From Pseudoscleropodium purum (lineage: Eukaryota; Streptophyta; Bryopsida; Hypnales; Brachytheciaceae), in contig OZ017798.1 of assembly GCA_963969395.1 (NCBI GenBank), positions 15,368,173 to 15,432,172 on the forward strand: a stretch of DNA of 64,000 nucleotides. The letters run 5' to 3'. The notes under the pieces were generated by a model that was not told the origin of the DNA, did not search any database, and saw only the letters and a list, made by a program, of their open reading frames with translations. Shown piece by piece: positions 50,501-62,070 of the stretch (positions are counted from its first letter, which is position 1; every line of letters begins with the position of its first letter). The translations under genes were made by a program, and so were the position numbers.

Positions 50501-53500
50501 ATGACTTTAGAATATTTTTGGCTTTTTGGCTTTTGAATTATCTTTGTGCAAAGTAGAGCAAATGTTGTCAATTTAATGTTATAAAAGGGGTAAGATAGTC
50601 AAAAAATGTGCCTTGCAAGAACATGTGAGTATCTTCAATATACACTGTAAATAGTTTGGTAAATATATCACCAATACCCTATGCTTGGGTCAAATTTGTT
50701 AAAAAATAAAATAAAAATAAATGAATATGGCCTATGATGAAATTTTTAGAAATTCTATTATGACATATTTGAAAAGTGTAGAAAATATTAATAAGAATTA
50801 TTTGAATCTTAAAAAGAAACCATGAAAAATAAAAAATAATAAAAACACCAAGGTAGTTGCTTTATAAATGTAAGAAATTCATGATTTTTAATTTTATATT
50901 GGTATTAGTTCTAGTCCTTAAATTCAACAAGTATCAATTTTATGTCTAGGTTTGAAGATGGACTACCAACCAATGTAAAATAAAATCTCATTTTGGTACT
51001 TATAATAGAGAGATGCAAACATTGATAGCAAGGTTCTAAATAAGTCTTTATCATGATTTTTTAGTTAGGAATTGTTATGGTGATTAGCGTTCTAAAGATT
51101 GGCGTGCTAGGTGCTTGAGAAACTAATTGTTAGTTTGAAGAAATCCAAAACTCAAGCTACAATACCACACATGTCTACATGACCATAAAGTTGGAGGTCC
51201 CTACTTGTAAAGTGAATGAAATATTCTTCTTGTTCCATAACAAATTTTTAGAAATTCTAAAAGCTACTAACAAAGGGGATTTTCTTGAAAAAGAAATGAT
51301 TTTGAATTGGCTATGACAAACCTGACTTCAAGGTACGATATTGACTTTTAATTTGCTACAAAAGTAGAATTTGAGACTTCTAAGAGTGGCTTAGTTTGTT
51401 GTTTCATCTTCATTTTCACAATCAACCCCAAATTCACCATATTGACAATTTTGCCAACTACCAAATTTAGTAGAAAGATGACCCTTGAACTGCTTCTTTA
51501 AACTTCAAAATTCTTCAATCTTTATGCTCCCATTTTGCAACTATACATTAATGAAATTTTTTACAATTATTTTTTAGAGATGGAATTTCATGTTTTCAAT
51601 AAGCCATAAAAATTTCACAATAATTTCAAATCCTTTGTGAAAATTTGAAATTATTGCAAAATTTTGAATAAAAAATGAAAAAGATCATATCAAATTCAAT
51701 ATATGTTTAAAAATCTAGTTTTATTTCTATAGGTATATATTATATTGTAGAACATCGTAGTGCAAAAGAAATTACCACATCTTTTGAAAATTTGAAAATT
51801 TGAAAATCAACAAACCATGTTTAAACTTTAAAAGCTCATAGTTCAATTTGCAATAAAAATTGAATTTTGGAAATATTTTCAAATCTTCAAATTGGAGTGA
51901 CAACTACATTTGGTAAGATTCATTTTGATGGTTGAGCTCAAATTAAAAAAAGGTCATTTTAATGGCTAAAATTAAAATTTAAAAAAAAGAGTAGAAATTG
52001 TCAAAATACACTATACAAAGATTCATGGGCATGCTATTTCTTATTTAGGAAAGATCACATATATCTCAAGGAAGGAATGTACTTAACCTTTAATTGAAAT
52101 TGGGTTTACCCCCCCCCAAAAAAAATAGAATAAAAAATATTTTTTTCCATCCATGAAATCTTCCTAAAATCATCTAAAGGACTCAACAAGCCCCCTCTCA
52201 AGTATTTCAAGGATAAACTTTAAACACCTAACCCTCAAACAGGATGCTTCATTTTTCCATTGAAAATGAATTCATTTTTTTATTTTTTTACTTTTCAATG
52301 ATTAATTCACATATATGAGCATTTCAATGCCCACCCTTGGCATTTAAACAAGCATCACTAGGTTCTTGATTTGAGGAAGCTTTTATGTTGATTGGATGCT
52401 TAGGCATTGTCCATTGGGCAATGGTTGGCTTGGGGTATCCCTCTTTAGACACACTAATTAGGTTATTTTTGTTGAAAGCCTCCAATGTTTGTCTAATTTG
52501 TTCATTTTGATCAAGTAAGAAGATCCTAAAATTCAAAAAAAAAATTGTGCACCTCAACAAGATTAAGATGTATATTCATATTGAGTTTTTAAGGAAAAAA
52601 ATTAAATTTGTGAATCTTTTCATAGATGTGAAAAAACCCACTAAATTTTGGAAATTGCAACCTCTATAGACTATAGTGCACAATTTTGAATTTAAAAAAA
52701 AAAAAAAATTAATTGTTTTATGTATTGGACCACTTTATGTAAGTCACATCCAAAAATGATATTAAAAAAAAATTATTTGGTATTCCAAATGCTTGTTTTC
52801 AAGAATTTTATGTACTTAGGACAACACTAATTTTTTTCACTAAAAAAGTCATTAAAAAATTATAAATTCTTTTCTGTGTTGAGTTTTTTTTTTCTTGATA
52901 CATTATAAGTTTAGGCATTTAAAACCACATTTTGTGAAACCATAATTTATTGCATTTAAAGGATGAAGTTGTTTGACACACTACAATAGATTGACATTAT
53001 TGTTAAGACAATGTTTTTGGATACCCCAAGCTGACCATTGCCCCATTATGCTTTTCAAGCAATTGATCCTTTTTTAAGTGCGTAATTGTCATAAATTTGC
53101 AAAGGAATCAACAAATCCTACCCTAATTGCAATTATTGACCCAAATGGCTGAACCAACTAGAGCCAGTAGGGGAAGTACCAATTACTTTGCTATTTTGTC
53201 TTCCAAAGCAGTTCTAAATTGATCAAAGTTCAGATCATGTTCAGATTAGGGATTAAATTGTGAGCATACAATCAATCCAATGTCAAGTTTTTAGTGTTAT
53301 AAAGAGATTGAAGTGTGCAAAAGTCGTTGCTAACAGCTGTACAGAGCTTGTGAAAGAGAGTGCGTTTGGAGGCGACCATCGTAGGAGACTGTGGCATGCT
53401 GTTGATTCTCTAGAAGAGGCTATCACGTCATGATAAAACATTGCTCATCATACTTTGGGACTCCCAGAGCACTTCAACAGCTTCATCTGAATGCTAGAAT

Positions 53501-54461
53501 GCTAGCTAAGCCCGCGGAGCAAAGTTGAGACTGGACATAGTTTTTTGAGTCACAAAAGTTTTGGACAAGTCTATCTGAATTCCAATCCCTGGGTTCTTTT
53601 TCATATGGCCTCAGAAATAAAATTATAGACAAGTTTGGAGCTTATTGAAGTAACACCATGAAAAGGAAGACAGATGGATTCTACTATAGATTCAAGTTTC
53701 TTTGAATTTGAGAGCATTTATGTTGAATCCCAATGCTTCCATCATCTGTCAACTATTTAATTCTTGAACAAGCTTATCATTCTGCAGAGATTCAGTTGGA
53801 AAATAGGTATTAGTCAAGCATTATATTCCATCAAACCACCCCCAAAAAAACAGTAGTGTATTTGGAGCAAGGTTTACACCCTGTAAACCCTCTCATACAA
53901 TCAATTAATTTGCATAAAGGCTGTAGAATGACCAAATTGATAGATTTCATTTCAAAAACATCCGGCCTTATACATTTTGCCTAAAGCTCAAAAACTCCAT
54001 CATGTCCTCTTCTAAACTATACAAGATAACCTATGTGACCACTACTTGATTAAGCATCATGTTACTACAACTTCACAGCTTGTGGCAGTCTCTTTACTTG
54101 GGTGAGAAGTACACTTAAGTGCCTAGTTTACAAGAATATTTATATTGGCTTAGGTTAAACAACTTGATCTAAACTTCTCAATCCTGATACTTATCAATTA
54201 AGTGAGATGGTCAAGTGTGCTGATGTATTGTATTCATACCATCAATATAATATTATTTGTCACTCATGCAGGGAAGCCTCTGTTGGTACGCAGACGTGCA
54301 GAAGTGCAGAAGTGCCCTCTACAACTGAATACCCAAAATAACAAGCAGAAGTTTATTCGGACTGAACTGCACAACCTGGAAGTCAACTTATGATCGAGAC
54401 AGTAAGCGAAAGCTATAGTTAACTATCTGTAGACCTGAAAGCCCAGCGGGAAATTGCCAAT
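47594..54461. other. Long gene-free stretch
   Basis: Mostly AT-rich. 48649-49040 has a pyrimidine tract (CCCCCCTCCCTCCCC) with a purine counterpart at about 49000 (GAGGGAGGGGGGC) and TATCCAATA-like short repeats between. A ~28 bp inverted match joins 52415-52445 and 53018-53045. From about 53300 the composition rises. An exon-like frame at 53340-53430 (plus; LVKESAFGGDHRRRLWHAVD) follows a possible acceptor, but I do not recognise it. No gene is called. Confidence 0.35.
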
Positions 54462-55565
54462 CTATGCAAACGAATTAGCTGCTGACTTCACTAAGACCTC
54501 CGGTGTGACGGCGACGGGCATATCATCGGCAGTTGTGGTCCGATGGAGGACCCGAGGTACTCCTGGAGACAAGCTCGCCACCTTGTGCAGGACGCGCCGG
54601 TTGTCCCAGATGATGACGTCGCCTTGGACCCAGCGGTGGCGGTACACGAATCGACACTGTGTGGCATGCTCGAGAAGGATGTCGGGAGTCAACCCAGGAA
54701 CCACAGTGCCGTCGTCGTACTCCAATCCAGTCAGGCACAGCTCGCTGATGAACAACGCTGGTGTGTTTGGTCTCGGATCATGGCAACAACGCACAAGAGG
54801 GTGACGCACTGGTGGGTATCTCGACAGGAACTCCTCAATCTCAGTGTTGTGCACCTGGGCGCGAAGCCTGGCAGTCTTGTCATACGTGTGCACGCCGTTC
54901 GCACCCTCCATCACATGCTTCCAGTCCAATGGTGCCTCCGCATATGCGCCAACCATATCTGCAAATAGTGTGTCGCCCATCCCGTTCGCGCCAACCACAA
55001 CACCGTGTAAAATTGTGTAGCGGGTTGGCGTTCGGAGAAATGAACGGTCCGAGTGCCAAAAGAGGTTCCCGATCACCGGTGTTCGACCTAAGTTGTTGAC
55101 GACGAGCACCTCCATGCTATCGGGGTGGTGGTTGCGCATGTCAGTCACGACTTCCGGCTCACCGAGCAACTTTGTCAAGGCGATGTGCTCGTCAAGAGTG
55201 AGCTCCGCGTTCCTCAGCACGACAACGCTATAAGTATCCAGTGCCGCTTGCACAATCCCGATGTCTCGTTCCGCGACTAGCGGCTCACCATCCCAAACCA
55301 GATTGGCAACGAAGCCGTCACGAATTGTGGAAATCTGTGGGCTCCCGCAAACATTGGGCGCATCGTATCGATGTATCTCGTTTCTAGTTTTTTCACTACG
55401 TTTCAGTACAATTGAAGCATGACGAAAAATCTCATCTTTATTTCTCTCCCTATTTGCTAGTGCTTTGGGAAAGCATTTCGGAACATTTCGGAATGTTTGA
55501 AACACATTTCCAAACCTCGCTTCTGAGGCACCGATCATGGAACAATGGCAACAGCTCATTAGCAT
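54462..55565 (-). CDS. TauD/TfdA-type Fe(II)/2-oxoglutarate dioxygenase, bacterial-like
   Basis: An intronless ORF of 367 codons with ATG at 55565. The family oxidises small acids (taurine, alkyl sulfates, carnitine precursors and others) using Fe(II), 2-oxoglutarate and O2. The metal-binding triad is visible: His171 and Asp173 in FWHSDRSF, and His327 in IWDNRRVLHKVA. Arg338 or Arg342 near the end is placed to bind 2-oxoglutarate. The catalytic domain begins around residue 80. Residues 1-75 are unrelated to it and encoded by AT-richer DNA, so they may be a leader gained in the host; no clear targeting signal is seen. The body is GC-rich with CG-rich codons, in contrast to the surrounding DNA. 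I infer horizontal transfer from bacteria. The substrate is unknown. Confidence 0.85.
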   Translation of the reverse strand: MLMSCCHCSMIGASEARFGNVFQTFRNVPKCFPKALANRERNKDEIFRHASIVLKRSEKTRNEIHRYDAPNVCGSPQISTIRDGFVANLVWDGEPLVAERDIGIVQAALDTYSVVVLRNAELTLDEHIALTKLLGEPEVVTDMRNHHPDSMEVLVVNNLGRTPVIGNLFWHSDRSFLRTPTRYTILHGVVVGANGMGDTLFADMVGAYAEAPLDWKHVMEGANGVHTYDKTARLRAQVHNTEIEEFLSRYPPVRHPLVRCCHDPRPNTPALFISELCLTGLEYDDGTVVPGLTPDILLEHATQCRFVYRHRWVQGDVIIWDNRRVLHKVASLSPGVPRVLHRTTTADDMPVAVTPEVLVKSAANSFA

Positions 55566-58149
55566 CTTGGTTCGGCTCTAGAAGAATCAAGAGGCGGGGG
55601 GATCTGTTGCTGCCTGCGTCGGTTGCAGTTGTCTGTCACCTGCGGTTGCAGCTGAACCCCTCCCTAGTGGCCTACAACGGTGTCTGTCAACTCTGGTTTA
55701 CAGGTACGAACACGATTGATGACCTTCAAAGAACTGCCTTAGCTGATGAGCCAGCTCATTATAAAATACGCAGATTTTCTCAGCGATTGAGCCCTAAAAG
55801 CTGGAAAATTCGTAATCAAGATCTAGTAATCGGTAGATTATACAACATGCTGTTAGGTGTGATGTTTGTAATGTGAATCCAGTCCAGAAGTAGGTCTAAA
55901 TTCCTTCCTAAGACTCTCAGTTACCATACTCTTTAACACCAAGTGCGAATATACCTGAAGTCTAACATGCTGACTTGAACAAGTTCAACAAAATGTACTG
56001 AGGATTGTGGACGAGTCGGATCATTCTGAAATGAAGATAAGCAAGTCTCATGCGTAAGTCAATGTTGACAAGTGTCCACCTGGGGCTCTACTGATATATC
56101 TCTGGGCTGGCTGCGGATCGCGAATGTACTGAACTTGGTTTAAATTTACTTATCCAACGCGAGAATTTCATGCGTTGTTTTGTTCCACACAAAACTGGGA
56201 TGCCGACCCTAATAGTGTAGATGTAGAACTGAAAGAAATTGATGAACTGTGGATTCGTTTGAACTTGTTTGGATATGAATGATTGATTGAGAGAAGGAGA
56301 AAATTTGCTGAGATGCACCGGGGGGCCCCGCTGGCTGCTGATTGTTGATCAGTCGATCGGTAGGTTCCAAGAATTAGGGCAATTATGGCCATGCGTGATT
56401 GGACTTTAAACACTTGTCAAATATTGAAGCTTGTGCATGCAAAGAGTGCTCGGAACCCAAGATGTGTGAGTACCGCATAATCTGGAACAAGCGAAAATGT
56501 TGCTTACGTCTCCGGGTCTGGGATACGTTTAGTCAGATATTCCTGAAATGAGTATCACGCGAAAGCCGATGATAACAAGCGTTCAGTTAACTTCAGTTGT
56601 GGATCAGACACGTGTTCTATTGCATAGAAAGGGGAAGAGGAAAACAGGTGTTCAGCATTGGATCTCTGGGCTTTCTGCAGAGTGCAGATCACGAATGCAT
56701 GCTCTGAATTTGGGTCTTCTTTGTTCAACATGAGAAGCTCGTGCGGCCGGCGCGATACACGAGACTCTAACCTGGCTCGAAACCATTACACCGGCCTATC
56801 CACTGTCACCACCAAATCACCATGCTCACACCACATGTCCTCACACAATCTCGTGCATCGTTTCGTTCCGCACAAAATTGGGGAGCTCAGCTAATGGGGA
56901 ATCCTTCTAAATATAGAGAATCCTTGCAAATACACATTGTAAGGTACCTATTTTAGTAAATGGTGTATGGTGTGCCACTTGGCATAACGGTGTGTCCCTT
57001 GATCATGCGTTCGAGGTATTTTACCTTACGGAAATTAATTCAATTTAGACTCTTTCATACTCTTGTATAATCTTATATTTTCAGAAAACACGTACGCACA
57101 GCTGACCATCGAACTTCGGTTGTGCAAAAAATGGGGAAAAGGAAAACTCGTGTCCAGCTACGGATCTACTGCTACTTGTATATATCTAGGCTTTCCGCAG
57201 ACCAAGAATTGAATTTGGGTAATCGCCGTTCAAAACGAGAATCACGTCCGGCAGCCGCGACTTACACTAGATACCAAATCGGCGCTAAACTGCTCGGGTC
57301 CATCAACGTCCACACGGGTGCTAATCCACCATCACCGCAACATTACCATGCTGGTACCACAGGTCCTCAAAGAATCTCGTAGAACACGAGTTTGTACTGG
57401 GTCCGTGAAGCAACAATCTAGCACGAGCCTGAATTTTGGTACCACAATTCTGTTGTTTGCTTTCCTTCGCAGAAATGGCAGAATCCCCGAGCTAATTTGT
57501 TTAACCTGGTGTGGCAGTCTTAACAAGCAGAGCAGACTTTGAAGTGAGCAACGCAGCTGCGTTTCTTTGTCAATCTTAGCAGTAGAACCAGATATTTAGG
57601 ATTCTCACAATCACCATTCAAGTTCGTTCCATGGGTGAGGCTCTTAGAATTTTTCCATTACAGTGTCGCCCAACTGTTCAACGAGAAGATCGAAGTTCAC
57701 TTCACAACGCAAACGCCGAGTGTCATCCAAAAGGTCATTGAACGCCAACTAGCCTGAGTGAATACGGGGAACACTCAGCCGACAGCCCAGAATCCGCTAC
57801 CAAAGAAACCAGTCCCCTCAAATAGATCGGATTTAAAACAGCTTGCAAAATTAACATGTACAACGTTCAGTAAATAATTGATTGCAGCATCATTATTGCT
57901 GATAGATCAAAGAGGATGCAATCTCACAAAGCAAACCAGGTCCTTATAATGGACGGCAAAGTAGACTTCAACTCAAGATCTCTGGAACAAGATCTCTAGA
58001 ACACGAGAAAATTCTACGAATGACAAAACAATTTCTGTACATGAGAATGTAGTTCTATTCACTCGAGGAATGTCCCGAAATTACATATGTCCAACACCCA
58101 AGGAACGAATCTGAAATCCATACTCAAGCCTCGAATTTACTAATTGCAC
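55566..58149. other. Intergenic with three degenerate direct repeats
   Basis: Upstream of the dioxygenase gene. A block occurs at about 56093-56200, 56640-56885 and 57135-57400. The first two share ATCTCTGGGCT, CACGAATG/CGCGAATG and GTT(T/C)(T/C)GTTCC(A/G)CACAAAA. The last two share GGGGAA(A/G)AGGAAAAC and GGCTTTC(T/C)GCAGA. No gene is recognised. ORFs up to 154 codons have no domain. Confidence 0.45.
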
Positions 58150-59553
58150 TCAATTACTCAAACTGCCGTCTTCGTCAATCTTGGATTTCTCTTGTGCCAG
58201 GTTGCGCCGGTCAGTCGCCACCGCTTTTGAAAAGGATTTGCAGATCACGTCGAGGCCATCAAGTAGACCGGGGATCGCGAAGCTCGAAGGAGCTTTTTGA
58301 CCTGGCAGGGCGCGCAGCGCGGTAGCCATGCGCAGCGGATCGTGGCCGCTTTCGTCCGCCACGATGTAGCTGAGAAGACCCAACCGCTCTGCCTGGACGG
58401 CCCGCATCAGCTGCTCCTTACGTGACCGGCGGCGTGGCACAACCAGGGATGGCTTGTCGAAGGACAAGATCTCGCAGAACGTGTTGTATCCGCACATTGC
58501 CACAATTGCCGTGGCCTTGCTCATCAGTAACTCGACCTCGGTATCGAATAAAATGGCGTCGAGCTTGGGGTGGCGCTGAATGCGCTCCATGAAGCCACGG
58601 CGTTGGTCGTCGTTCATGTGCGGTCCGAAGACAATCAATGCCGGTAGTTCCATGCCCGGGTCGGCCTCGTAGGCGGCAATCACCCAATCAATCACCTCCT
58701 CGCCGTCGCCACCCCCGCCGACGGTCACTAGGATGAACGGGAGGCGGGCGAAACTTGGAAAGTTCTTATTTGTGGGGAGCTGAGGCAGCTCTCGCCGGAG
58801 ATACCCGGTATAGGTGATGCGCTCGACCAGCCGCGCCGAGACGTTGAGTTCTGCAAATGGCCGATAGAAATCCTCGACGCCATGGACCCAGATCTCGTCG
58901 TAGTAGCGCTCGAGCGACTCTATGGCACCATCGCGGTTCCATTCTGGTAAGAATTGGTGGGGTTCGTCTAGTAAGTCACGGACACTAAATATAATGTGGC
59001 AGCCGCGTGCTCTGAGCAACTCCAGCGCTGGGACGATCTCACCCCAAAATCCGCTCGGTTTGTGGTCGATGATGAAGATGTCGGGATTCAGAGTCCTGGC
59101 CGTCTGCAGGAACAGCGCCCGCCGCAGCCCAACGACTTCCTCGATCGACATATTGATCGTACGGCTGGTACATACACCGCTGCCTTGAGCCCTCTCCACA
59201 CCCGGCACGCACACGAAGTCGATGCCAGTCCTGAACTTGAAGCTGCGGATCACAGGTGATCCGGACAGGATCACAATCGAGCTCCCAGGCCGCTCGCGCG
59301 CCAGGGCGTTGGCGACGGTTTGTGTGCCTCTCACGTGACCAAGCCCAAATCCGTCGTGAGAGTACATGAGAACCCGGACGTGCTTCGCCGGACCCTCAGG
59401 TTCGTGTCGCTCAGTCGCCATGCTCAAATCCCAGCTCGTCGATGTCTGCACTCTACGTATGATATTTACAATTGTGCTTGCAGGAGTGACCACGTTTACG
59501 CCAATTTCGAACTGTAAAATCTGCAGTATTCGTCGTCTACAATTGGACACCAT
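58150..59553 (-). CDS. Bacterial-type glycosyltransferase (COG4671, MurG/GT28-like fold)
   Basis: An intronless 467-codon ORF. GT-B fold: the N-terminal domain opens with VLMYSHDGFGLGHVRGTQTV (residues 61-80), the hallmark of this predicted glycosyltransferase family, followed by ILSGSPVI, DIFIIDHKPSGFWGEI and YYDEIWVHG. The C-terminal domain has LVTVGGGGDG (about 275-284), MCGYNTFCEILSFDKPSLVV (353-372) and RSRKEQLMRA, which fit a nucleotide-sugar site as in MurG. Donor and acceptor are unknown. Residues 1-44 precede the bacterial-like start MATERHE at 59421. They are basic with few acids (CRRRIL, NIIRR), so they could be an organelle transit peptide added after transfer. GC-rich bases and absence of introns match the dioxygenase 2.6 kb away. 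Both suggest bacterial origin. Confidence 0.87.
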   Translation of the reverse strand: MVSNCRRRILQILQFEIGVNVVTPASTIVNIIRRVQTSTSWDLSMATERHEPEGPAKHVRVLMYSHDGFGLGHVRGTQTVANALARERPGSSIVILSGSPVIRSFKFRTGIDFVCVPGVERAQGSGVCTSRTINMSIEEVVGLRRALFLQTARTLNPDIFIIDHKPSGFWGEIVPALELLRARGCHIIFSVRDLLDEPHQFLPEWNRDGAIESLERYYDEIWVHGVEDFYRPFAELNVSARLVERITYTGYLRRELPQLPTNKNFPSFARLPFILVTVGGGGDGEEVIDWVIAAYEADPGMELPALIVFGPHMNDDQRRGFMERIQRHPKLDAILFDTEVELLMSKATAIVAMCGYNTFCEILSFDKPSLVVPRRRSRKEQLMRAVQAERLGLLSYIVADESGHDPLRMATALRALPGQKAPSSFAIPGLLDGLDVICKSFSKAVATDRRNLAQEKSKIDEDGSLSN

Positions 59554-60355
59554 CCATTTCTATACAAAGAGAGAGATTTCTTTAAGTTCGTCGTTTCGAA
59601 CCGGATAGTTCGGATTAGCGATGGTTCCGGGGAATCCACCAGTTGTACTGGTATGGCACCTTGGAGCAGTGAAATTTCCCCTCGCTGACACGTTTCTAAT
59701 ATCCGTTTGATATATGGCTCGGTGCAAAATGGTTACTGGGTATAGATTGAATTGACACTCCTACTGTACACTAAATAGTGAAATTAGGTTGCTTCACACT
59801 AATTTTTCGATATTCTACTCTTTAAGAATATGTATTGTTATTGTAGAAGGATGTAGAAATGTAGAAACCATTGTTGTATGGGTTAGTGCAATGATTCATG
59901 GTCAAGGTTTAGAGAGGCTTGGGCCTCCATGTGAACAAGTAGTAAGTCATGAGGTAACTTCTTTTTATTAAGGCAGCCTAATTGTTAAGGCATCCCAATT
60001 TCACTATTGAGTGTAGTTCATATAATATCAACAATAGATCTCATTTCTCAATCTAATGTCATGTTTGGTGACTACTTTTCCTCCTTTTTGTTGCTTCTTA
60101 TGGGTTAAGAATATCTCTCTTCTAGTCTTCTTTCACTCCCACTCATATCAACTTTAGGTTTCTAGCACGTTTGGATTATCAAGGCTTATAAGAAAAGTTT
60201 TTATTTTGAAGAACAAATGAAATTTAGCAAAATTTATAATAAGGTATAATTAAATTAGTCATTTCTTTCTCAATGTCACACCAATAGCAAATAAATTGTA
60301 ATTCAAATTTTACGAAAACCATATATTCTTTCAAATTCAATAATTTTATTGCTAT
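59554..60355. other. Upstream region of the glycosyltransferase
   Basis: GC content falls quickly with distance from the gene. No clear TATA box or repeat is seen. Confidence 0.35.
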
Positions 60356-61094
60356 GTAGGGTAGTTGCAAGAAAGGCGGTGATCCTATTTTTCATTACAC
60401 TTTGAGTTGCATAGTTTAGTTTGGCCATAACTTTTGGAGAATAAAGTTGATGTACTTGAATTTTTTTTATTAAAGATGACCAAATTTTTAATGAAGAGAA
60501 TTATTATTCTTCAAAAATTTCCAAAAAAAAATTTATAATTAAATTCTAATTTAGTTAATTTGTCATACTTTGCGGTTTAGGGTTTTTTAGTCCCATTTTT
60601 AGTATTGTGGAGTACCTATAATTGATGATGTAGAACTAAAATTTGTATGGAATATTTCCACACTAGAGATTCATGTGCCCCACCAAAAGAAAACTTAAAA
60701 AAACATTATTTTATGGTGTCCACATGCATGCAAACAGGGGTCCCTTGCACATGCACTTTTGAAAAGTGAAGATGGTTTTGGCTTAATTTTTTGATGAAAT
60801 ATGATTACCATGAAGTCTTCACAAATGGCCAATTTTTAGATTTTTTTTATCATGATTTTTTATTTATCCATTTTCTATGATAATTTGTTTTTTTTCCAAA
60901 TAGTAATATTTTAGTACTTACAAATACTCATAGTACTCAAAATGGTACTTTTAGCCATTGATTTTTTTTTTTTATCAATGTTTGAGATTGTTTTATACTT
61001 TTGTTTTGTAGTACTCATAGTAGTGTACTACAAAAAGTCTATTTTTAGCCAAATGCTACAAAAAATGAACACCCTTTCTTGCAACTACCTTACA
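60356..61094 (+). mobile_element. TIR element with GGGTAGTTGCAAGAAAG ends, copy 2
   Basis: Starts GTAGGGTAGTTGCAAGAAAG and ends CTTTCTTGCAACTACCTTAC, a 17-18 bp inverted repeat with one mismatch. Better preserved than 42941-43682. Shares GGAGAATAAAGTTGATGTAC- and GTATTGTGGAGTACC-type blocks with it. Non-coding. Confidence 0.75.
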
Positions 61095-61555
61095 TGAAAT
61101 TGTAACAAAAATTGATAAGAAGTTAAAAACCCATCTAAAGATTTAGAAAATTGTCCTTGCTAGCAAAATCTTTATTCTTTGTTTCCTTATCTCATTATCT
61201 ATGTGAGCCAAGCACATTAAAAAAAAATCTCAGGCCTTTGGAGGGCTACTTGAGAGTAACCAAATCAATCTATTAATGGAAAATAAGCATATACATAACC
61301 GCAAGGCATTATTAGAGTGTGTGAATTTTGCAAAAGACATCAAGACTCCAATAATGAGGGTATAGCAGAGGTTTATTTAATAATCAGCCTTGTGAAAATA
61401 TAAGGTGATTATTTGACAAACTAAAATTAAATTAAGCCAAAAAGAAGGATTTAGAAGCTAGTTGCCAAAACAATTAAAGAACTCTTAAATTTTTCAACTA
61501 GCTGTAAAAGCCACTTAGACTAGGGTGTCAAATGATGAAAAGAAAATCTTTTTAT
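61095..61555. other. AT-rich gene-free stretch
   Basis: Nothing is recognised. Confidence 0.4.
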
Positions 61556-62070
61556 ATAAGTGGGATAGTAGTAGGTAAAACAATGCATGTGGAATATGTA
61601 AATTAGGATTAATAGGAGCACAACTACTCATAGTTAAGTCAAAAGTAGAAATTGTTTTCAAAGTCTAATTTTGGACTCCATTTAGGCATAGGAGAATGAT
61701 TTTTTTCAAAAACTTTGAACTCAACAAAGTTTAAGAATCAAGCTATTTTTCATCTACAAAAATCCATGTGAGTCTTAGAGTCTTTAATAAAAAGTTATAG
61801 ACAAAATTTGAAGAGGGTGTTTGAAAATGTCAAAGAAAATTTCCTTTTCAACTCCTTTTAGAATTTTGTCTATAACTTTTTATTAGAGGTTGTAAACTTC
61901 AAACACATTTTTGGAGATGAAAATTAGCTTGATTCTCCAACTTTATTTAGTAAAAAAATATGAAAAAAATTGTTCTACTATGTCTAAATGGGGTCTAGAA
62001 TTAGACTTTAAACACAACTCTTGCATTTGACAATGAGTGATCTATCTTCTAAATATCCTATACCCTTAGA
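61556..62070. mobile_element. Long hairpin MITE, copy 2
   Basis: The left part (GTAGGTAAAACAATGCATGTGG, ACTCATAGTTAAGTCAAAAG) matches 219-782. The two halves are inverted repeats of each other through GACTCCATTTAGGCATAGG and its mirror. The right end is diverged. Confidence 0.65.

Noticed and set aside
54454..55099. Plus-strand ORFs of 112-141 codons across the dioxygenase gene
   Set aside because: Antisense shadows; the minus frame carries the metal-binding motifs.
55412..55876. 154-codon plus-strand ORF overlapping the dioxygenase 5' end
   Set aside because: It is antisense to the dioxygenase leader and shows no recognisable domain.
58922..59259. Plus-strand ORFs of 87-88 codons within the glycosyltransferase gene
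   Set aside because: Antisense shadows of a GC-rich coding region.
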